Shown: one piece after another, positions 34,176 to 42,802 of the stretch
Numbering within the stretch: the first letter of the stretch is position 1
Layout of the letters: every line of letters begins with the position of its first letter
Source of the DNA: Roseiarcus fermentans
GTDB lineage: Bacteria > Pseudomonadota > Alphaproteobacteria > Rhizobiales > Beijerinckiaceae
DNA: 64,000 nt
Reading direction: 5' to 3'
NCBI RefSeq assembly: GCF_003315135.1
Contig: NZ_QNRK01000012.1
Location: 1 to 64,000 of the forward strand
The notes under the pieces: model-generated
Seen by the model: the letters and a program-made list of their open reading frames with translations, nothing else
What the model was told of the DNA's origin: nothing
The model's database searches: none
Program-made: the position numbers and the translations under genes

Positions 34176-35122
34176 GCGATTCCGAAATCGAAGACTTGCG
34201 CGACAAGGTGCATTGCGCCGTCGTGCTCGAGCGCACGCCGCCGCCCTGGAGGCTCGACCGGAAGGAGAGCACGAAGCTCAGCCTGAAGTATCGCCGCGGG
34301 AAGGGCGAGATCCTGATCGTCAGCCACGGCGGACGCGGCTGGTGGGACCCTATGAGCGACGCCAAGGGCGACGTCTTCGGGCTTGTCCAGAGGCTGGAGC
34401 CGGGGATCAATTTCGGCCATGTCCGCAAGCGCCTGCGCGAATTCGCAGGGCTGTCGCCGGCCTTTCCGATCGCCGAGAGGGCAGGGCGACGCAAGGACCC
34501 CGATCGGCCTGTGCCCCTGCGCTGGGCGGATCGGAAGCCCGTGTGGCCGGGTTCTCCGACGTGGCGGTATCTTGCGCGAAAGCGATTCCTGCCGACGATG
34601 ACCATCGAGGCGGCTTCGGGCGCCGGAGTCTTGCGGGAAGGTCCGGCCGGCAGCGCCTGGTTCGCTCATTTCGACAACGACGGCGTCGTCGCCCATGTCG
34701 ACGTGCGCGGCCCGACGTACAAAGGCTCCCTCACCGGCGGATCGAAGTCGCTCTTCCGGTTGCCCCCGGCCGCCACAACCCGGCCACGGCTCGTTCTCGC
34801 CGAGGCGGCGATCGACACGCTGAGCGTCGCCGGGCTCGAGCGCCTTCGTGGCGACACGCTCTACGCCGCGACCGGCGGCGGGATGGGACCGGGCACGATC
34901 GCCGCGCTCGAGGCGCTGATCGCCGAGATGGCGGCGCTCCCCGACGCTCTCCTCTGCAGCGCCGCGGACGCCAACGACGCAGGCGACCGGTATGCAGAGC
35001 GTCACCGATCGGCGGCGGAAAAATTCGGGGTGGGTTTCGCGTGGCTACGGCCTCCCATCGAAGGCGGCGACTGGAACGACGTCTTGCGCGCCCGCGCCGC
35101 GAGCCGGGGAGGCAAGTCATGA
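34172..35122 (+). CDS. Toprim-domain protein (DUF3991/toprim, primase-like)
   Basis: The 316-residue protein has an N-terminal region like DUF3991 (WWDPMSDAKGDVFGLVQRL) and a C-terminal toprim domain: Glu in RLVLAEAAIDTLSVAGL and the acidic DxD-like pair in SAADANDAGDRYA. Such proteins are plasmid primases or primase-like factors, though a zinc finger and a clear polymerase core are absent. ATG 34172 has GAGGAG in front. Its stop overlaps the next gene (ATGA). A role in priming the incoming strand after conjugation would fit, but this is inference. Confidence 0.8.
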   Translation: MSDSEIEDLRDKVHCAVVLERTPPPWRLDRKESTKLSLKYRRGKGEILIVSHGGRGWWDPMSDAKGDVFGLVQRLEPGINFGHVRKRLREFAGLSPAFPIAERAGRRKDPDRPVPLRWADRKPVWPGSPTWRYLARKRFLPTMTIEAASGAGVLREGPAGSAWFAHFDNDGVVAHVDVRGPTYKGSLTGGSKSLFRLPPAATTRPRLVLAEAAIDTLSVAGLERLRGDTLYAATGGGMGPGTIAALEALIAEMAALPDALLCSAADANDAGDRYAERHRSAAEKFGVGFAWLRPPIEGGDWNDVLRARAASRGGKS

Positions 35123-35817
35123 CTGCGATCACGAAGGGAGCGCCGCGGGCCTTCGTGCTCTTGCGGTCCCGCCGTCGCCTCGACCTTCTCGATCCCGATC
35201 CCGAGGCCTGGACCGACGAAGACCTCGCCGGGGGTCTCTCGCGCACCATGCGATGGGGCGGGGCGTCGCAATGGGAGCACCCGCTCTCCGTCGCCCAACA
35301 TAGCCTCACCGTGCTGGCGATCCGGGAGGCGGACGGAGCGCTGACCGCGGGGGAGGGGCTTCGCGAGCTCCTGCACGACGCCACGGAATTCATGCTGGGC
35401 TGGGACTGCATCACCCCGCTCAAGGCGCAACTGGGCGAGCCGTTTCGCGCCCTCGAGGCCCGCCTGCAGACCGCGATCGACGCGCGCTACCGATTGCCGC
35501 GATGGACGCCCGAAGACTACGCGCTCCACAAGCGGGCGGACCGGCTCGCCGCGGCTTCCGAGGCAATGCACGTCGTCGGCTGGAGCCGGGTCGAGATGCG
35601 CAAGACCCTCGGCATCGCGGAGACTCCGCTCGTTCACGACCCACTCTCGCCATGCGCCTTCGCGCCGTGGGAGCCCTGGCCCCCGCGCGTCGCCGAGCGG
35701 CTCTTCCTCGAGCGGTTCCATGCCCTCGACCACGCTCATCGGTCCGAGCTTCGAAAGCTGGAGCCAGAGCTCCGATCTTCTCTCGTTCTCACAGGAGCCG
35801 AACATGCCGCTTCCTGA
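35119..35817 (+). CDS. HD-domain phosphohydrolase, YfbR-like
   Basis: The 232-residue product carries the HD-superfamily metal pattern: His in WEHPLSVAQHSLTVL, the HD pair in LLHDATEFMLGWD and a later Asp in KRADRLAAASEAM. The arrangement resembles YfbR-like 5'-nucleotidases that act on deoxynucleoside monophosphates. The start overlaps the toprim stop by four bases and its end overlaps the next helicase start by 14, so it sits in the middle of a coupled operon. With the adjacent primase-like and helicase genes, a nucleotide-pool or replication role is plausible. Confidence 0.75.
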   Translation: MTAITKGAPRAFVLLRSRRRLDLLDPDPEAWTDEDLAGGLSRTMRWGGASQWEHPLSVAQHSLTVLAIREADGALTAGEGLRELLHDATEFMLGWDCITPLKAQLGEPFRALEARLQTAIDARYRLPRWTPEDYALHKRADRLAAASEAMHVVGWSRVEMRKTLGIAETPLVHDPLSPCAFAPWEPWPPRVAERLFLERFHALDHAHRSELRKLEPELRSSLVLTGAEHAAS

Positions 35818-37954
35818 CGATATCCCCGGATACGACGTCGACCCGGGCGGTGACGCTGCGGCTTACGACGAATGGGCGGCGCTCGCGGCCGAACCGGCTC
35901 ACCCGCCCCACGATCATCAGCAACGCGAGGCCGGCGATTGTCGGACTTCCTTCGACGCGATTGCCGCGACCCTGACGACGACCCAGATGAGGGCCGCTTC
36001 TCACCCCGGATCGATCCTCGTGCTGGCGGGAGCGGGGACCGGCAAGACATCGACGCTGACCGCAGCCGTCGCCCACCGGGTCGCCGTCGACGGCGTCCCG
36101 CCTCATCGCGTCCTGGCCGCCACCTTCACCAACAAGGCCGCAGCGGAAATGGCGGGCCGGATCCGCGTCGCCCTCGGTCCGGACGCCGCTCCCCATTGGC
36201 TCGGCACGTTTCATGGGCTCGCCGCCCGCCAGCTGCGCGCCTCTCCCGAAGTCGCCTCCTTGCGCGACAATTTCGACATCCTCGACGCCGACGACTCCCG
36301 CCGGATTCTCCGCCGCGTCATGAAGGCGCTGAACTTCGCGGCCGACGAAGACGACGGCGGCAAGCGCGACCCGGTCAAGATCGTGGCGGGGCACATCGGC
36401 AGGTTCAAGGACCTCCTGATGACGCCGAGAGCTGCGTCCGCCCACGTCGAAAATCGGATCGGCGAAGCAAACCGTCTCCATGCCGCGATCGACGCTGCCG
36501 GACTGACCGCGGCGGCGAATGTGTACCCCGAATATCAAGCGCGCCTGCGGGAAGCGAACGCCGCCGACTTCGGCGACCTTCTGCTATGGCCGACCCTCGC
36601 TCTGGTCAACGACGCCGACTACCGTGCGCGATGGGCGGGCAGATTCGACTGGGTCCATGCGGACGAGTACCAGGACGTCAATTTCGCCCAATACACTTGG
36701 CTGAAGACGCTCGCGTCCCATGGGCGTCGCATGTTCGTCGTCGGCGACGACGACCAGTCGATCTACGGCTGGCGCGGCGCCGACGTCACCTTCATCCGGC
36801 GCTTCAAGCTCGACTTTCCCGATGCCGTCGATATTCGCCTCGAGGAGAATTTCCGCTCGACCGGCCACATCCTCGCGGCCGCCAACGCGATCATCGCAGA
36901 GGACAAGGCGCGCTTCGGGAAGACGCTCTTCACCCGGAAAGGGCAGGGGGCGCCGGTCGAGCTCATGAGCTTCCGCGACGGCGAGAACGAAGCGGCCGGC
37001 CTCGCCGAGGCGCTGATCCTCCGCAAAGGGGAGGGCGCCCGCTGGTCGGAGATGGCCGTCCTCTACCGGAACAACTTCCTGTCGCGCGCCTTCGAGGAAG
37101 CCCTGTTGCGCGCGAAAATCCCGTATCGCCTCGTCGGCGATGTCGGCTTCTACGCGCGCGCCGAGATCAAGGACGCGCTGGCGCTCCTTCGACTCGCGGC
37201 CATGCCCGACGATCGCCAGTCGGACGAGGCCTTCCGGCGCGTCATCAACGAGCCGCGACGCGGGTTTGGCGCCAAGGCGATCGAGATCCTCGAACGCGAC
37301 GCGAGCTTCTTCGGCGTCTCGCTGCTCAAGGCCGTCGAGACAGCGGCGCTTCCCCCGAAGACCCGGGAAGCAGGCCTCCAATTCGTCGACCAGATTCGCG
37401 CCGTCGCCGGCGACACGACGCTGACGCTCGCCGACCAGCTTTCCCTGTTGCTCGATCGGACGGGCTATCGCGCCATGCTGCGGGCGAGCAGGGCCGAGAA
37501 CATGGAGCCAAAGCTCGAGAACCTCGGGGAGCTCCTCGACATCGTCGGCGGCTTTCACAGCGCCCGGGAGTTCCTCGATCACGCTGCGCTCGCGACGAGC
37601 CGCGAAAGGGAAGGGGACGAGGACGCCGTCAGCCTGATGACCTTGCACAAGGCCAAGGGGCTCGAGTTCCCGCACGTCTTCCTGCCCGCCTTCGAGGCCG
37701 GAATTCTTCCGTCGAGCTACGGCGAGATCGACGAAGAGCGCCGCCTCGCCTATGTCGGCCTGACCCGCGGCATGCGTCGGGTTCGCATCTCCTGGGCGCT
37801 CTATCGCCGCGGGCCGGCCGAACCGTCGCCGTTCCTCGACGCCATCCCCGAAGGCTCGCGAGTGTTCCTCTCCCGCCCCGACCCCAGACATCTCTCCCCG
37901 CAAGCGAAAGCGGGCCTGCGACACATCGCCGGCCGGCTGCATCGCCGCGGCTGA
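35804..37954 (+). CDS. UvrD/PcrA-type superfamily 1 helicase
   Basis: The 716-residue protein has a full SF1A helicase set: Q motif LTTTQMRAA (about 57), Walker A LAGAGTGKTSTL (75-86), motif II WVHADEYQDVN, motif III VVGDDDQSIYGWRGAD, motif V VSLMTLHKAKGLEFPHVF and motif VI YVGLTRGMRRV. ATG 35804 has AGGAG and overlaps the HD gene by 14 bases. It is shorter than chromosomal UvrD at the N- and C-termini. A 3'-5' helicase could help plasmid replication or resist RecBCD-like attack. Confidence 0.9.
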   Translation: MPLPDDIPGYDVDPGGDAAAYDEWAALAAEPAHPPHDHQQREAGDCRTSFDAIAATLTTTQMRAASHPGSILVLAGAGTGKTSTLTAAVAHRVAVDGVPPHRVLAATFTNKAAAEMAGRIRVALGPDAAPHWLGTFHGLAARQLRASPEVASLRDNFDILDADDSRRILRRVMKALNFAADEDDGGKRDPVKIVAGHIGRFKDLLMTPRAASAHVENRIGEANRLHAAIDAAGLTAAANVYPEYQARLREANAADFGDLLLWPTLALVNDADYRARWAGRFDWVHADEYQDVNFAQYTWLKTLASHGRRMFVVGDDDQSIYGWRGADVTFIRRFKLDFPDAVDIRLEENFRSTGHILAAANAIIAEDKARFGKTLFTRKGQGAPVELMSFRDGENEAAGLAEALILRKGEGARWSEMAVLYRNNFLSRAFEEALLRAKIPYRLVGDVGFYARAEIKDALALLRLAAMPDDRQSDEAFRRVINEPRRGFGAKAIEILERDASFFGVSLLKAVETAALPPKTREAGLQFVDQIRAVAGDTTLTLADQLSLLLDRTGYRAMLRASRAENMEPKLENLGELLDIVGGFHSAREFLDHAALATSREREGDEDAVSLMTLHKAKGLEFPHVFLPAFEAGILPSSYGEIDEERRLAYVGLTRGMRRVRISWALYRRGPAEPSPFLDAIPEGSRVFLSRPDPRHLSPQAKAGLRHIAGRLHRRG

Positions 37955-37973
37955 GAGAGGGCAGGGGGCGGCA

Positions 37974-38192
37974 ATGCGATCGCTGTTCGATCGTTTCTCC
38001 TCCGATGAACCCGCAGCGCCGGCGGCGCCGGCGACGCCGATCCTCCGTGCGGACGGGCAGCGAGCCTGCGCCGTTTGCGGCGAGCCGGCGCCGTTCGGAT
38101 TCGGCGTGCGCCTTCTTCACAACCGCGAAGGGCGATGGGCCTGCAGGGACCACCGCGAGGCGGTCGAAGCGATGAGGGAGACCAACCCATGA
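37974..38192 (+). CDS. Small putative zinc-binding protein
   Basis: The 72-residue protein has a CAVC ... CRDH arrangement ([17 protein letters not shown] and [10 protein letters not shown]), a likely single zinc site. GGGGGCGGCA precedes the ATG, and the stop overlaps the next gene by four bases (ATGA). I know no characterised homologue; it looks like one of the many small genes of alphaproteobacterial plasmids. The context is the helicase-toprim operon upstream. Confidence 0.65.
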   Translation: MRSLFDRFSSDEPAAPAAPATPILRADGQRACAVCGEPAPFGFGVRLLHNREGRWACRDHREAVEAMRETNP

Positions 38193-38728
38193 CCATGGAC
38201 CACGATACCGTCACTGATCGTTGCGACACGCTCGAACTCGAGGAGGTCGCTTCGCGCGCTCCGCACGACTCCGGCGCAGACGAGAGCCCAGAAACCGAAG
38301 GGCAGGGCGGCGCCGCCACTCACGACGGCGGACTTCCGCATCGAGAACGCCTCCCCAATCGGCGGCGCGGCTACACCCAGAAGGCGCGGGTCGGAGGGCA
38401 GAAAATCTACCTCAGAACCGGAAACTACGCCGACGGCCGCCTCGGCGAGATCTTCATCGACATGCACAAGGAAGGCGCGACCTTCCGGTCGCTCATGAAC
38501 AACTTCGCGATCGCCGTCTCGCTCGGCCTGCAGCACGGCGTCCCGCTCGAGAAATTCGTGGACGTCTTCAGGGGCGCCCGCTTCGAACCCGCAGGCCTTG
38601 TCGAAGGCAACGAAAGAATCGAACACGCGACCTCGATCCTCGACTACATCTTTCGCGAGCTGGCCATCTCCTATCTCGGCCGCGACGACCTCGCGACGGA
38701 TCAATCCGAGGAAGCCGGTCTCGAATGA
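38189..38728 (+). CDS. Solitary TSCPD/NrdJ C-terminal-like protein
   Basis: After an acidic N-terminus of about 55 residues, the rest closely resembles the C-terminal domain of the B12-dependent class II ribonucleotide reductase: [59 protein letters not shown], then [18 protein letters not shown]. The catalytic barrel is absent, so this 179-residue protein cannot reduce ribonucleotides. It may modulate the host NrdJ or bind nucleotides. The start overlaps the previous stop. The family match is clear even though the role is not. Confidence 0.8.
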   Translation: MTMDHDTVTDRCDTLELEEVASRAPHDSGADESPETEGQGGAATHDGGLPHRERLPNRRRGYTQKARVGGQKIYLRTGNYADGRLGEIFIDMHKEGATFRSLMNNFAIAVSLGLQHGVPLEKFVDVFRGARFEPAGLVEGNERIEHATSILDYIFRELAISYLGRDDLATDQSEEAGLE

Positions 38729-38842
38729 CCGAAAGGTTAGGCCGCCGGCGCCGACGATCCATCGCGATCGGGAATCGATCCCGATCCGTCGATTCCTACA
38801 ATTCATTTGACGCAATAGTCATATTCGCTGTCTGTTCCCGCC

Positions 38843-39091
38843 ATGCCCCAAGACGCCCTCGACGCCATGCTCCTCGAGAAGGTCGATCCCGCCAAGGGAA
38901 TGGCGCGGTTCTATGTGATCTCGGTCGAGCCGACGCTCTTTCCTGAGACCGCGCTCGTGCGCCGGTGGGGCCGGATCGGAACGGCGGGACGACAGCGCAT
39001 CGAACTCCATCCGTCGCCTCGGTCGGCCGGCGACGCTCTTCGCAGGTGGCTTCGCCGCAAGATCCGCCGCGGATACATCCCGAGAGGGTGA
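38843..39091 (+). CDS. WGR-domain protein
   Basis: This 82-residue protein is a single WGR domain: RFYVISVEPTLFPETALVRRWGRIGTAGRQR includes the name-giving W-G-R, with the usual strand-helix continuation (SAGDALRRWLRRKIRRGYI). WGR domains bind nucleic acids, as in PARP proteins and bacterial MolR. Small stand-alone WGR genes are frequent on alphaproteobacterial plasmids. It follows the NrdJ-like gene by about 115 bases. Confidence 0.85.
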   Translation: MPQDALDAMLLEKVDPAKGMARFYVISVEPTLFPETALVRRWGRIGTAGRQRIELHPSPRSAGDALRRWLRRKIRRGYIPRG

Positions 39092-39469
39092 TCTCGCCTC
39101 AAGTCGCTGCGAGGACGTGCAGTGCGCTCGCGACCGTGCGGGAAGTCAAGGCTGGCAAGGGGCCGGCTTCGGGACGGACCTGCGGTTCGCAGGCTCGCTC
39201 AAGCTCATCGCCGGCGCAGCGTTACGAACTCATCCCCGAGGACGAAAAAGCAATTCCTGTTCGCGCAGACGCCGAAGACGCTTCGGTGAGAGACGGAGAG
39301 CGAACGGAATGGCTACCGCTAGCGCCGATCGCGCAACAAGAGTTCGTCGCGACGCTCCCGCGCGTTCCGCGCGCCCTTGCAGCGCGACCGGTTCGCGGTC
39401 GCTCCGGTCGACGGCAGGAAGCTCCCAAGGGCTTGAAAGTCGAACCTGCCGGAACCCGAGACGAGACCA
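39092..39469. other. Leader region of the dnaA-like gene
   Basis: About 380 bases without a confirmed gene contain the element E2 hairpins and its leader frame. The 39092-39230 part shows nothing recognisable. Confidence 0.5.
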
Positions 39470-39473
39470 ATGA
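39309..39473 (+). CDS. Possible leader ORF across hairpin element E2
   Basis: A 54-codon frame starts at ATG 39309 (GGAGAG upstream) and stops by a four-base overlap with the ATG at 39470. It parallels the leader frame at 34005: both begin MATA and share APARSARPCSAT, and both end in an ATGA overlap. It may couple translation or simply reflect the conserved hairpin DNA. Confidence 0.35.
   Translation: MATASADRATRVRRDAPARSARPCSATGSRSLRSTAGSSQGLESRTCRNPRRDQ
39330..39401 (+). repeat. Hairpin element E2
   Basis: Stem pairs CAAGAG-like left arm with CCCTTG and flanking GC pairs around a 30-base loop containing CGCGCG-TTC-CGCGCG; the second hairpin CGACCG-GTTCG-CGGTCG lies at 39385-39401. It is a close copy of E1. 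Confidence 0.7.
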
Positions 39474-40024
39474 CGATCTATCCCAGCGAGCCCAAGAGCG
39501 CGGCCGAGATGATCGCGCGATACCGCGACGTGAAGCGCCGGCTCAATACCCCTGCGCCGACAGTGCGGTCTGAAGAGATCGCTCTCAAGGATCTTGAGAC
39601 CATCGTTGTCTTCGTTCTCGCCGTCGCCGCCGTGACGCGCGTTCGCAACCGCGAGGCCGCGAGGCGCGCCGATCTCCTTTCGCTGCTCCACGCGCCGGTC
39701 ACTACGCCGGTCATTACGCCGGGCAGCGCGGCGAAAGCGGAGCTCCGCGCCGTCTCGGAGAAGACAGGCGTTCCCATAAAGGCCATCCTCGGACGAGAGC
39801 GGGTCGCCAACGTCGCGGCCGCCCGTCACGAGGCGGTCTGGCGGGTTCATCAGGTCACCCGCTGGTCGTTGCCGCGGGTCGGCCGCTTCTTCGGGGACCG
39901 AGACCACACCACGGTTCTGAACTCGCTCCGGCGCATGGAAGAGAAAGCGGCCCTCGACCCGGAGCTCAGCGCCTGCATGACGCGGGTCCGCGAGCGGGGA
40001 AGGGAACGGATCTCTTCCCACTGA
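39470..40024 (+). CDS. Solitary DnaA domain IV-like DNA-binding protein
   Basis: The C-terminal 100 residues of this 184-aa protein match DnaA domain IV: VSEKTGVPIKAILGRER, VAAARHEAVWRVHQVTRWSL, and the DnaA-box recognition signature FFGDRDHTTVLNS. The AAA+ module is missing. Such proteins could bind DnaA boxes, compete with host DnaA or serve plasmid functions. The N-terminal 80 residues are helical and unassigned. The gene is preceded by element E2 and a leader frame overlapping its start. Confidence 0.85.
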   Translation: MTIYPSEPKSAAEMIARYRDVKRRLNTPAPTVRSEEIALKDLETIVVFVLAVAAVTRVRNREAARRADLLSLLHAPVTTPVITPGSAAKAELRAVSEKTGVPIKAILGRERVANVAAARHEAVWRVHQVTRWSLPRVGRFFGDRDHTTVLNSLRRMEEKAALDPELSACMTRVRERGRERISSH

Positions 40025-40127
40025 CGCCTCGAGCGGGAGTCAGGCGCGCCGGCGAGTCTCTCGAAGCAAGAGCATCGACGAGAACCGACAGGCCGCATTT
40101 CGAGGCGCGAACGAGCGCGCCGGCTAT

Positions 40128-40197
40128 CGCATCCCGGCGGCCCGCGACAAGGGTTGGGCCGGGCGCTTCGCGCCCTTGCCGCGGCCGCCGGGATGCG
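40128..40197 (+). repeat. Hairpin element E3
   Basis: Two arms of about 25 bases, beginning CGCATCCCGGCGGCC and ending with the matching GGCCGCCGGGATGCG, enclose a loop with GGGCCGGGCGCTTCGCG. One bulge is present. It ends 43 bases before the next start codon. Confidence 0.85.
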
Positions 40198-40239
40198 AGG
40201 CGCAAGAGGCTGTTTCCGTTCAAGGAGGACGACAGCCCA

Positions 40240-41141
40240 ATGCGAACCTCGAGAATCGATTCCGCCGGGAGGACCCCGCGCACGAGGACCACCACGCTCG
40301 ACCTCTTCCGCCACGACATGCGCAAGCTCACGGTTTACGGGCTTCCGCTCAATCCGCTCTCGGCGCTCGATCAGCTCGCCGGCGCGTCTTTCTGCGTCTC
40401 CTACGGGACGCGCGACAAGCTGAACCGGCAGCTCGACGACGCCATCCGCCTCGTCGGAGAGGACCAGATCCTGCTCGTCGACAACGGTGCCTTCGGCATG
40501 CACAAGCGGGGCGTCGACGCCCGCGACGAAGCCTACCTCGAAGATTACGAACGCTGGGCGCAGGCCATTCTCGACCGCTGCCCGCACGCGATCGCCGTGA
40601 TCCTGACGTCATCGAAGGCGCCGAGACCGAGAATAGGGACCTCGTCATGACGACGATGCTCGACTACGAGCGCGCGATGCCGATCTGGCACATGCACGAA
40701 AGCATCGACACCCTCATCCACCTCTGCGAGAGCCCGTTCAACTACCTTGGGTTCGGGTCGAGCGGCGAATTCTGGAAGGTCGGAACCGGCAAGTGGGCGC
40801 GCCGGATCGACGAGGCCTTCGCCGCAATCGACCGCTGGGAGTGCGAGAGCGAAGGCGCCTACATCCGGCCTCGCATCCACATGATGCGCGCGCAGTCGAA
40901 GGCCCATCTCTTCCCGTTCGATTCGAGCGACAGCTGCAACGTCGCCATCAACCACAACCGCTACCGCGGCGAGGGCGGCGACTGGCTCCGGCGGCGCGCT
41001 CTCTTCGTCGACGAGCGCGTCCAGGGGAGCGCCGGCCCGGAGGCCGAGCACCAGGTCAAGAGGCCGTTGCTCGAGCATCTGGAGACGGCGCGCTGGCGCG
41101 CCTCGTTCTGGGAAGGCGTCCGCAGTGGCCGTGACTTCTGA
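40240..41141 (+). pseudogene. TGT/DpdA-like protein gene with a frameshift
   Basis: Reading in two frames gives a continuous protein of about 300 residues: KLTVYGLPLNPLSALDQLAG, VDNGAFGMHKRG, then after a shift near 40609 PDVIEGAETENRDLVMTTML, MPIWHMHESIDTLI, NYLGFGSSGEFW and FPFDSSDSCNVAINHNRY. The pattern of a VDNGAF strand, a P-D-V-I loop, G-F-G-S-S-G and the late SDS box suggests a TIM-barrel relative of tRNA-guanine transglycosylase, such as phage DpdA, which inserts 7-deazaguanine into DNA. One missing base breaks the gene; it could be a mutation or a sequencing error. AAGGAGG precedes the ATG. Confidence 0.55.
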
Positions 41142-41355
41142 CTGGCTCGCTCGCGCGCTCCGGCTGCGCGCCAACACCCGGACGCGGTCGTCGGCCCACG
41201 CCGCCGCGTTCAAGCCCTGAATTGCGCCGGGCCTCGACATGACCGTGCCTGCGGCCCGCGACGAGCCGGGCTGCTCGACCTGCCGGTCTCACGGGCGAAG
41301 ACGAGAGAGAGCACTGCGAGAGGGAAGGGGAGGACGAAAGAGAGGCGCCGGCTAT

Positions 41356-41424
41356 CGCATCCCGTCCGCCGCGGCAAGGGTCTGGCCGGGCGCTTCGCGC
41401 CCTTGCCGCGGCGGACGGGATGCG
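41356..41424 (+). repeat. Hairpin element E4
   Basis: The arms are two perfect 25-base complements (left 41356-41380, right 41400-41424) around a 19-base loop ending GCCGGGCGCTTCGCG. It ends 52 bases before ardC. Compared with E3 the arm positions that differ have changed on both sides, keeping the pairing. Confidence 0.9.
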
Positions 41425-41476
41425 ACGCGCGAGGGGCTGTTTCCGATCGAACCATCGAGAAAGGAAAAGCCCGAAA

Positions 41477-42427
41477 ATGAGACCCTTCAAACACGAATCC
41501 GCACGGCGCGACCATTATCAGGAGCTGACCGAGGCGGTGATCGCCAAGCTCGAAGAGGGGACGCCCCCCTGGCGCAGGCCCTGGGACCCGAGCAAATGCG
41601 CCGCCGCCACGAGCCCGATGAACCCCGTCACGGGACGCTCGTACCGCGGCGTCAACGCGCTCGCGCTCGCCCTCTCGCCGCTCGCCTTCGCCGGCGACCC
41701 GCGCTGGATGACTTATCGCCAGGCCGGGGAGCGCGGCTGGCAGGTGCGCAAGGGCGAGAAGGGCGCGATCGTGTTCTTCTACAAGAAGCTCGAACTCCGC
41801 GACCGCCAAGGCGACGACGACGAGCGCCGCACGATCCCGCTCCTGCGCGCCTACACGGTCTTCCACGCCTCGCAAATCGACGGCGTGCCGGAACTCGGGG
41901 CGCCGATGGCCGCGAGACCCGTCCCCGAGCGGATCGCCGACGCCGACCTCATCGTGAAGGCGAGCGGCGTGCGGGTCGAGATCGGCGGAGACCGCGCGTA
42001 CTACGCCCCCGCGAGCGACCACATTCGCATGCCGCCGGATGAAGCTTTCGAGAGTCCGGCCGCAAGGTCAGCAACGGTTCTGCATGAATTAGGACACGCG
42101 AGCGGGGCGCCACACCGTCTCAACCGCGATCTTTCCGGCCGATTCGGAGATACGGCGTACTCGCGCGAAGAACTCCGGGCGGAATTGGCGAGCTATTTCG
42201 TCGGAAGCGCACTCGACCTGCCTTGCGACGTACCGAATCACGTAAGCTATATTCAGTCTTGGATCAAGGTGCTCAAATCCGACACGCGGGAAATCTTCCG
42301 CGCCGCGGCGGACGCGAGCCGCATCGCCGACTGGATCCTCTCTCATCACCCAGACCATGGCGAGAGCCGCGACCCGGCGAGCGAGGACGAGCCCTCACCC
42401 GCGCCGACCGAAGCCCTGGCCGCCTGA
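41477..42427 (+). CDS. ardC: ArdC-type antirestriction protein
   Basis: The 316-residue protein has the ArdC layout: an N-terminal ssDNA-binding domain (DHYQELTEAVIAKLEEGT, PWRRPW, TGRSYRGVNALAL, GWQVRKGEKG) and a C-terminal metallopeptidase-like domain with HELGHASGAPHRL (HELGH about 203-207) and a downstream Glu in EELRAELASYF. ArdC proteins protect incoming plasmid DNA from restriction and coat ssDNA. ATG 41477 is preceded by GAAAGGAAA. Element E4 lies just upstream. Confidence 0.92.
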   Translation: MRPFKHESARRDHYQELTEAVIAKLEEGTPPWRRPWDPSKCAAATSPMNPVTGRSYRGVNALALALSPLAFAGDPRWMTYRQAGERGWQVRKGEKGAIVFFYKKLELRDRQGDDDERRTIPLLRAYTVFHASQIDGVPELGAPMAARPVPERIADADLIVKASGVRVEIGGDRAYYAPASDHIRMPPDEAFESPAARSATVLHELGHASGAPHRLNRDLSGRFGDTAYSREELRAELASYFVGSALDLPCDVPNHVSYIQSWIKVLKSDTREIFRAAADASRIADWILSHHPDHGESRDPASEDEPSPAPTEALAA

Positions 42428-42510
42428 CCCAAGGCTCCGCCATCGACGACGAGATCGGCCGCGTCGTGCGACGCGGGCGACCCGCGCGAACGCAGAAGGG
42501 AGAACACCTC

Positions 42511-42777
42511 ATGTCCGAAATGAAGCCGCGCGGATCGCGGTTCGAGCGAGGCTTCCGCCTCGGGTCGGAGGGCGAAGACGGGACGCATCTCCGCGACACA
42601 TCCGGATGGCCTTACTCGATCTACCTTCAGGACGACAGTGTCGGCGGGTGCGACGCCGTGCTCTGCCACGGCATCCAGAACCTGAGCGACGCCGAGCACC
42701 TGCTCGCCGTCTGCAACGGCGCCGAACACCCCGCGATCAAGAGCTCCCTGCAGGTGTTCGCCTGGGCGAAGCCCTGA
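42511..42777 (+). CDS. Hypothetical small protein
   Basis: The 88-residue product reads MSEMKPRGSRFERGFRLG with a centre containing YSIYLQDDSVGG and an end with HLLAVCNGAEHPAIKS. It is neutral and compact, with no family that I recognise. AGAAGGGAG precedes the ATG. It lies 83 bases after ardC in a run of small genes of the same direction. Confidence 0.6.
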   Translation: MSEMKPRGSRFERGFRLGSEGEDGTHLRDTSGWPYSIYLQDDSVGGCDAVLCHGIQNLSDAEHLLAVCNGAEHPAIKSSLQVFAWAKP

Positions 42778-42802
42778 CGGCGGCGGGAACGGAGGCAGCC
42801 CC

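Noticed and set aside
33677-35005. Long - strand frame of 442 codons opposite the toprim gene
   Set aside because: Only its last part shows anything protein-like (repC-like relic); the rest is complementary to the toprim gene and to hairpin E1.
36584-37942. Long open frame of 452 codons on the - strand inside the UvrD gene
   Set aside because: It is a shadow of the GC-rich + strand helicase, whose motifs are intact; the - strand product has no recognisable domain.
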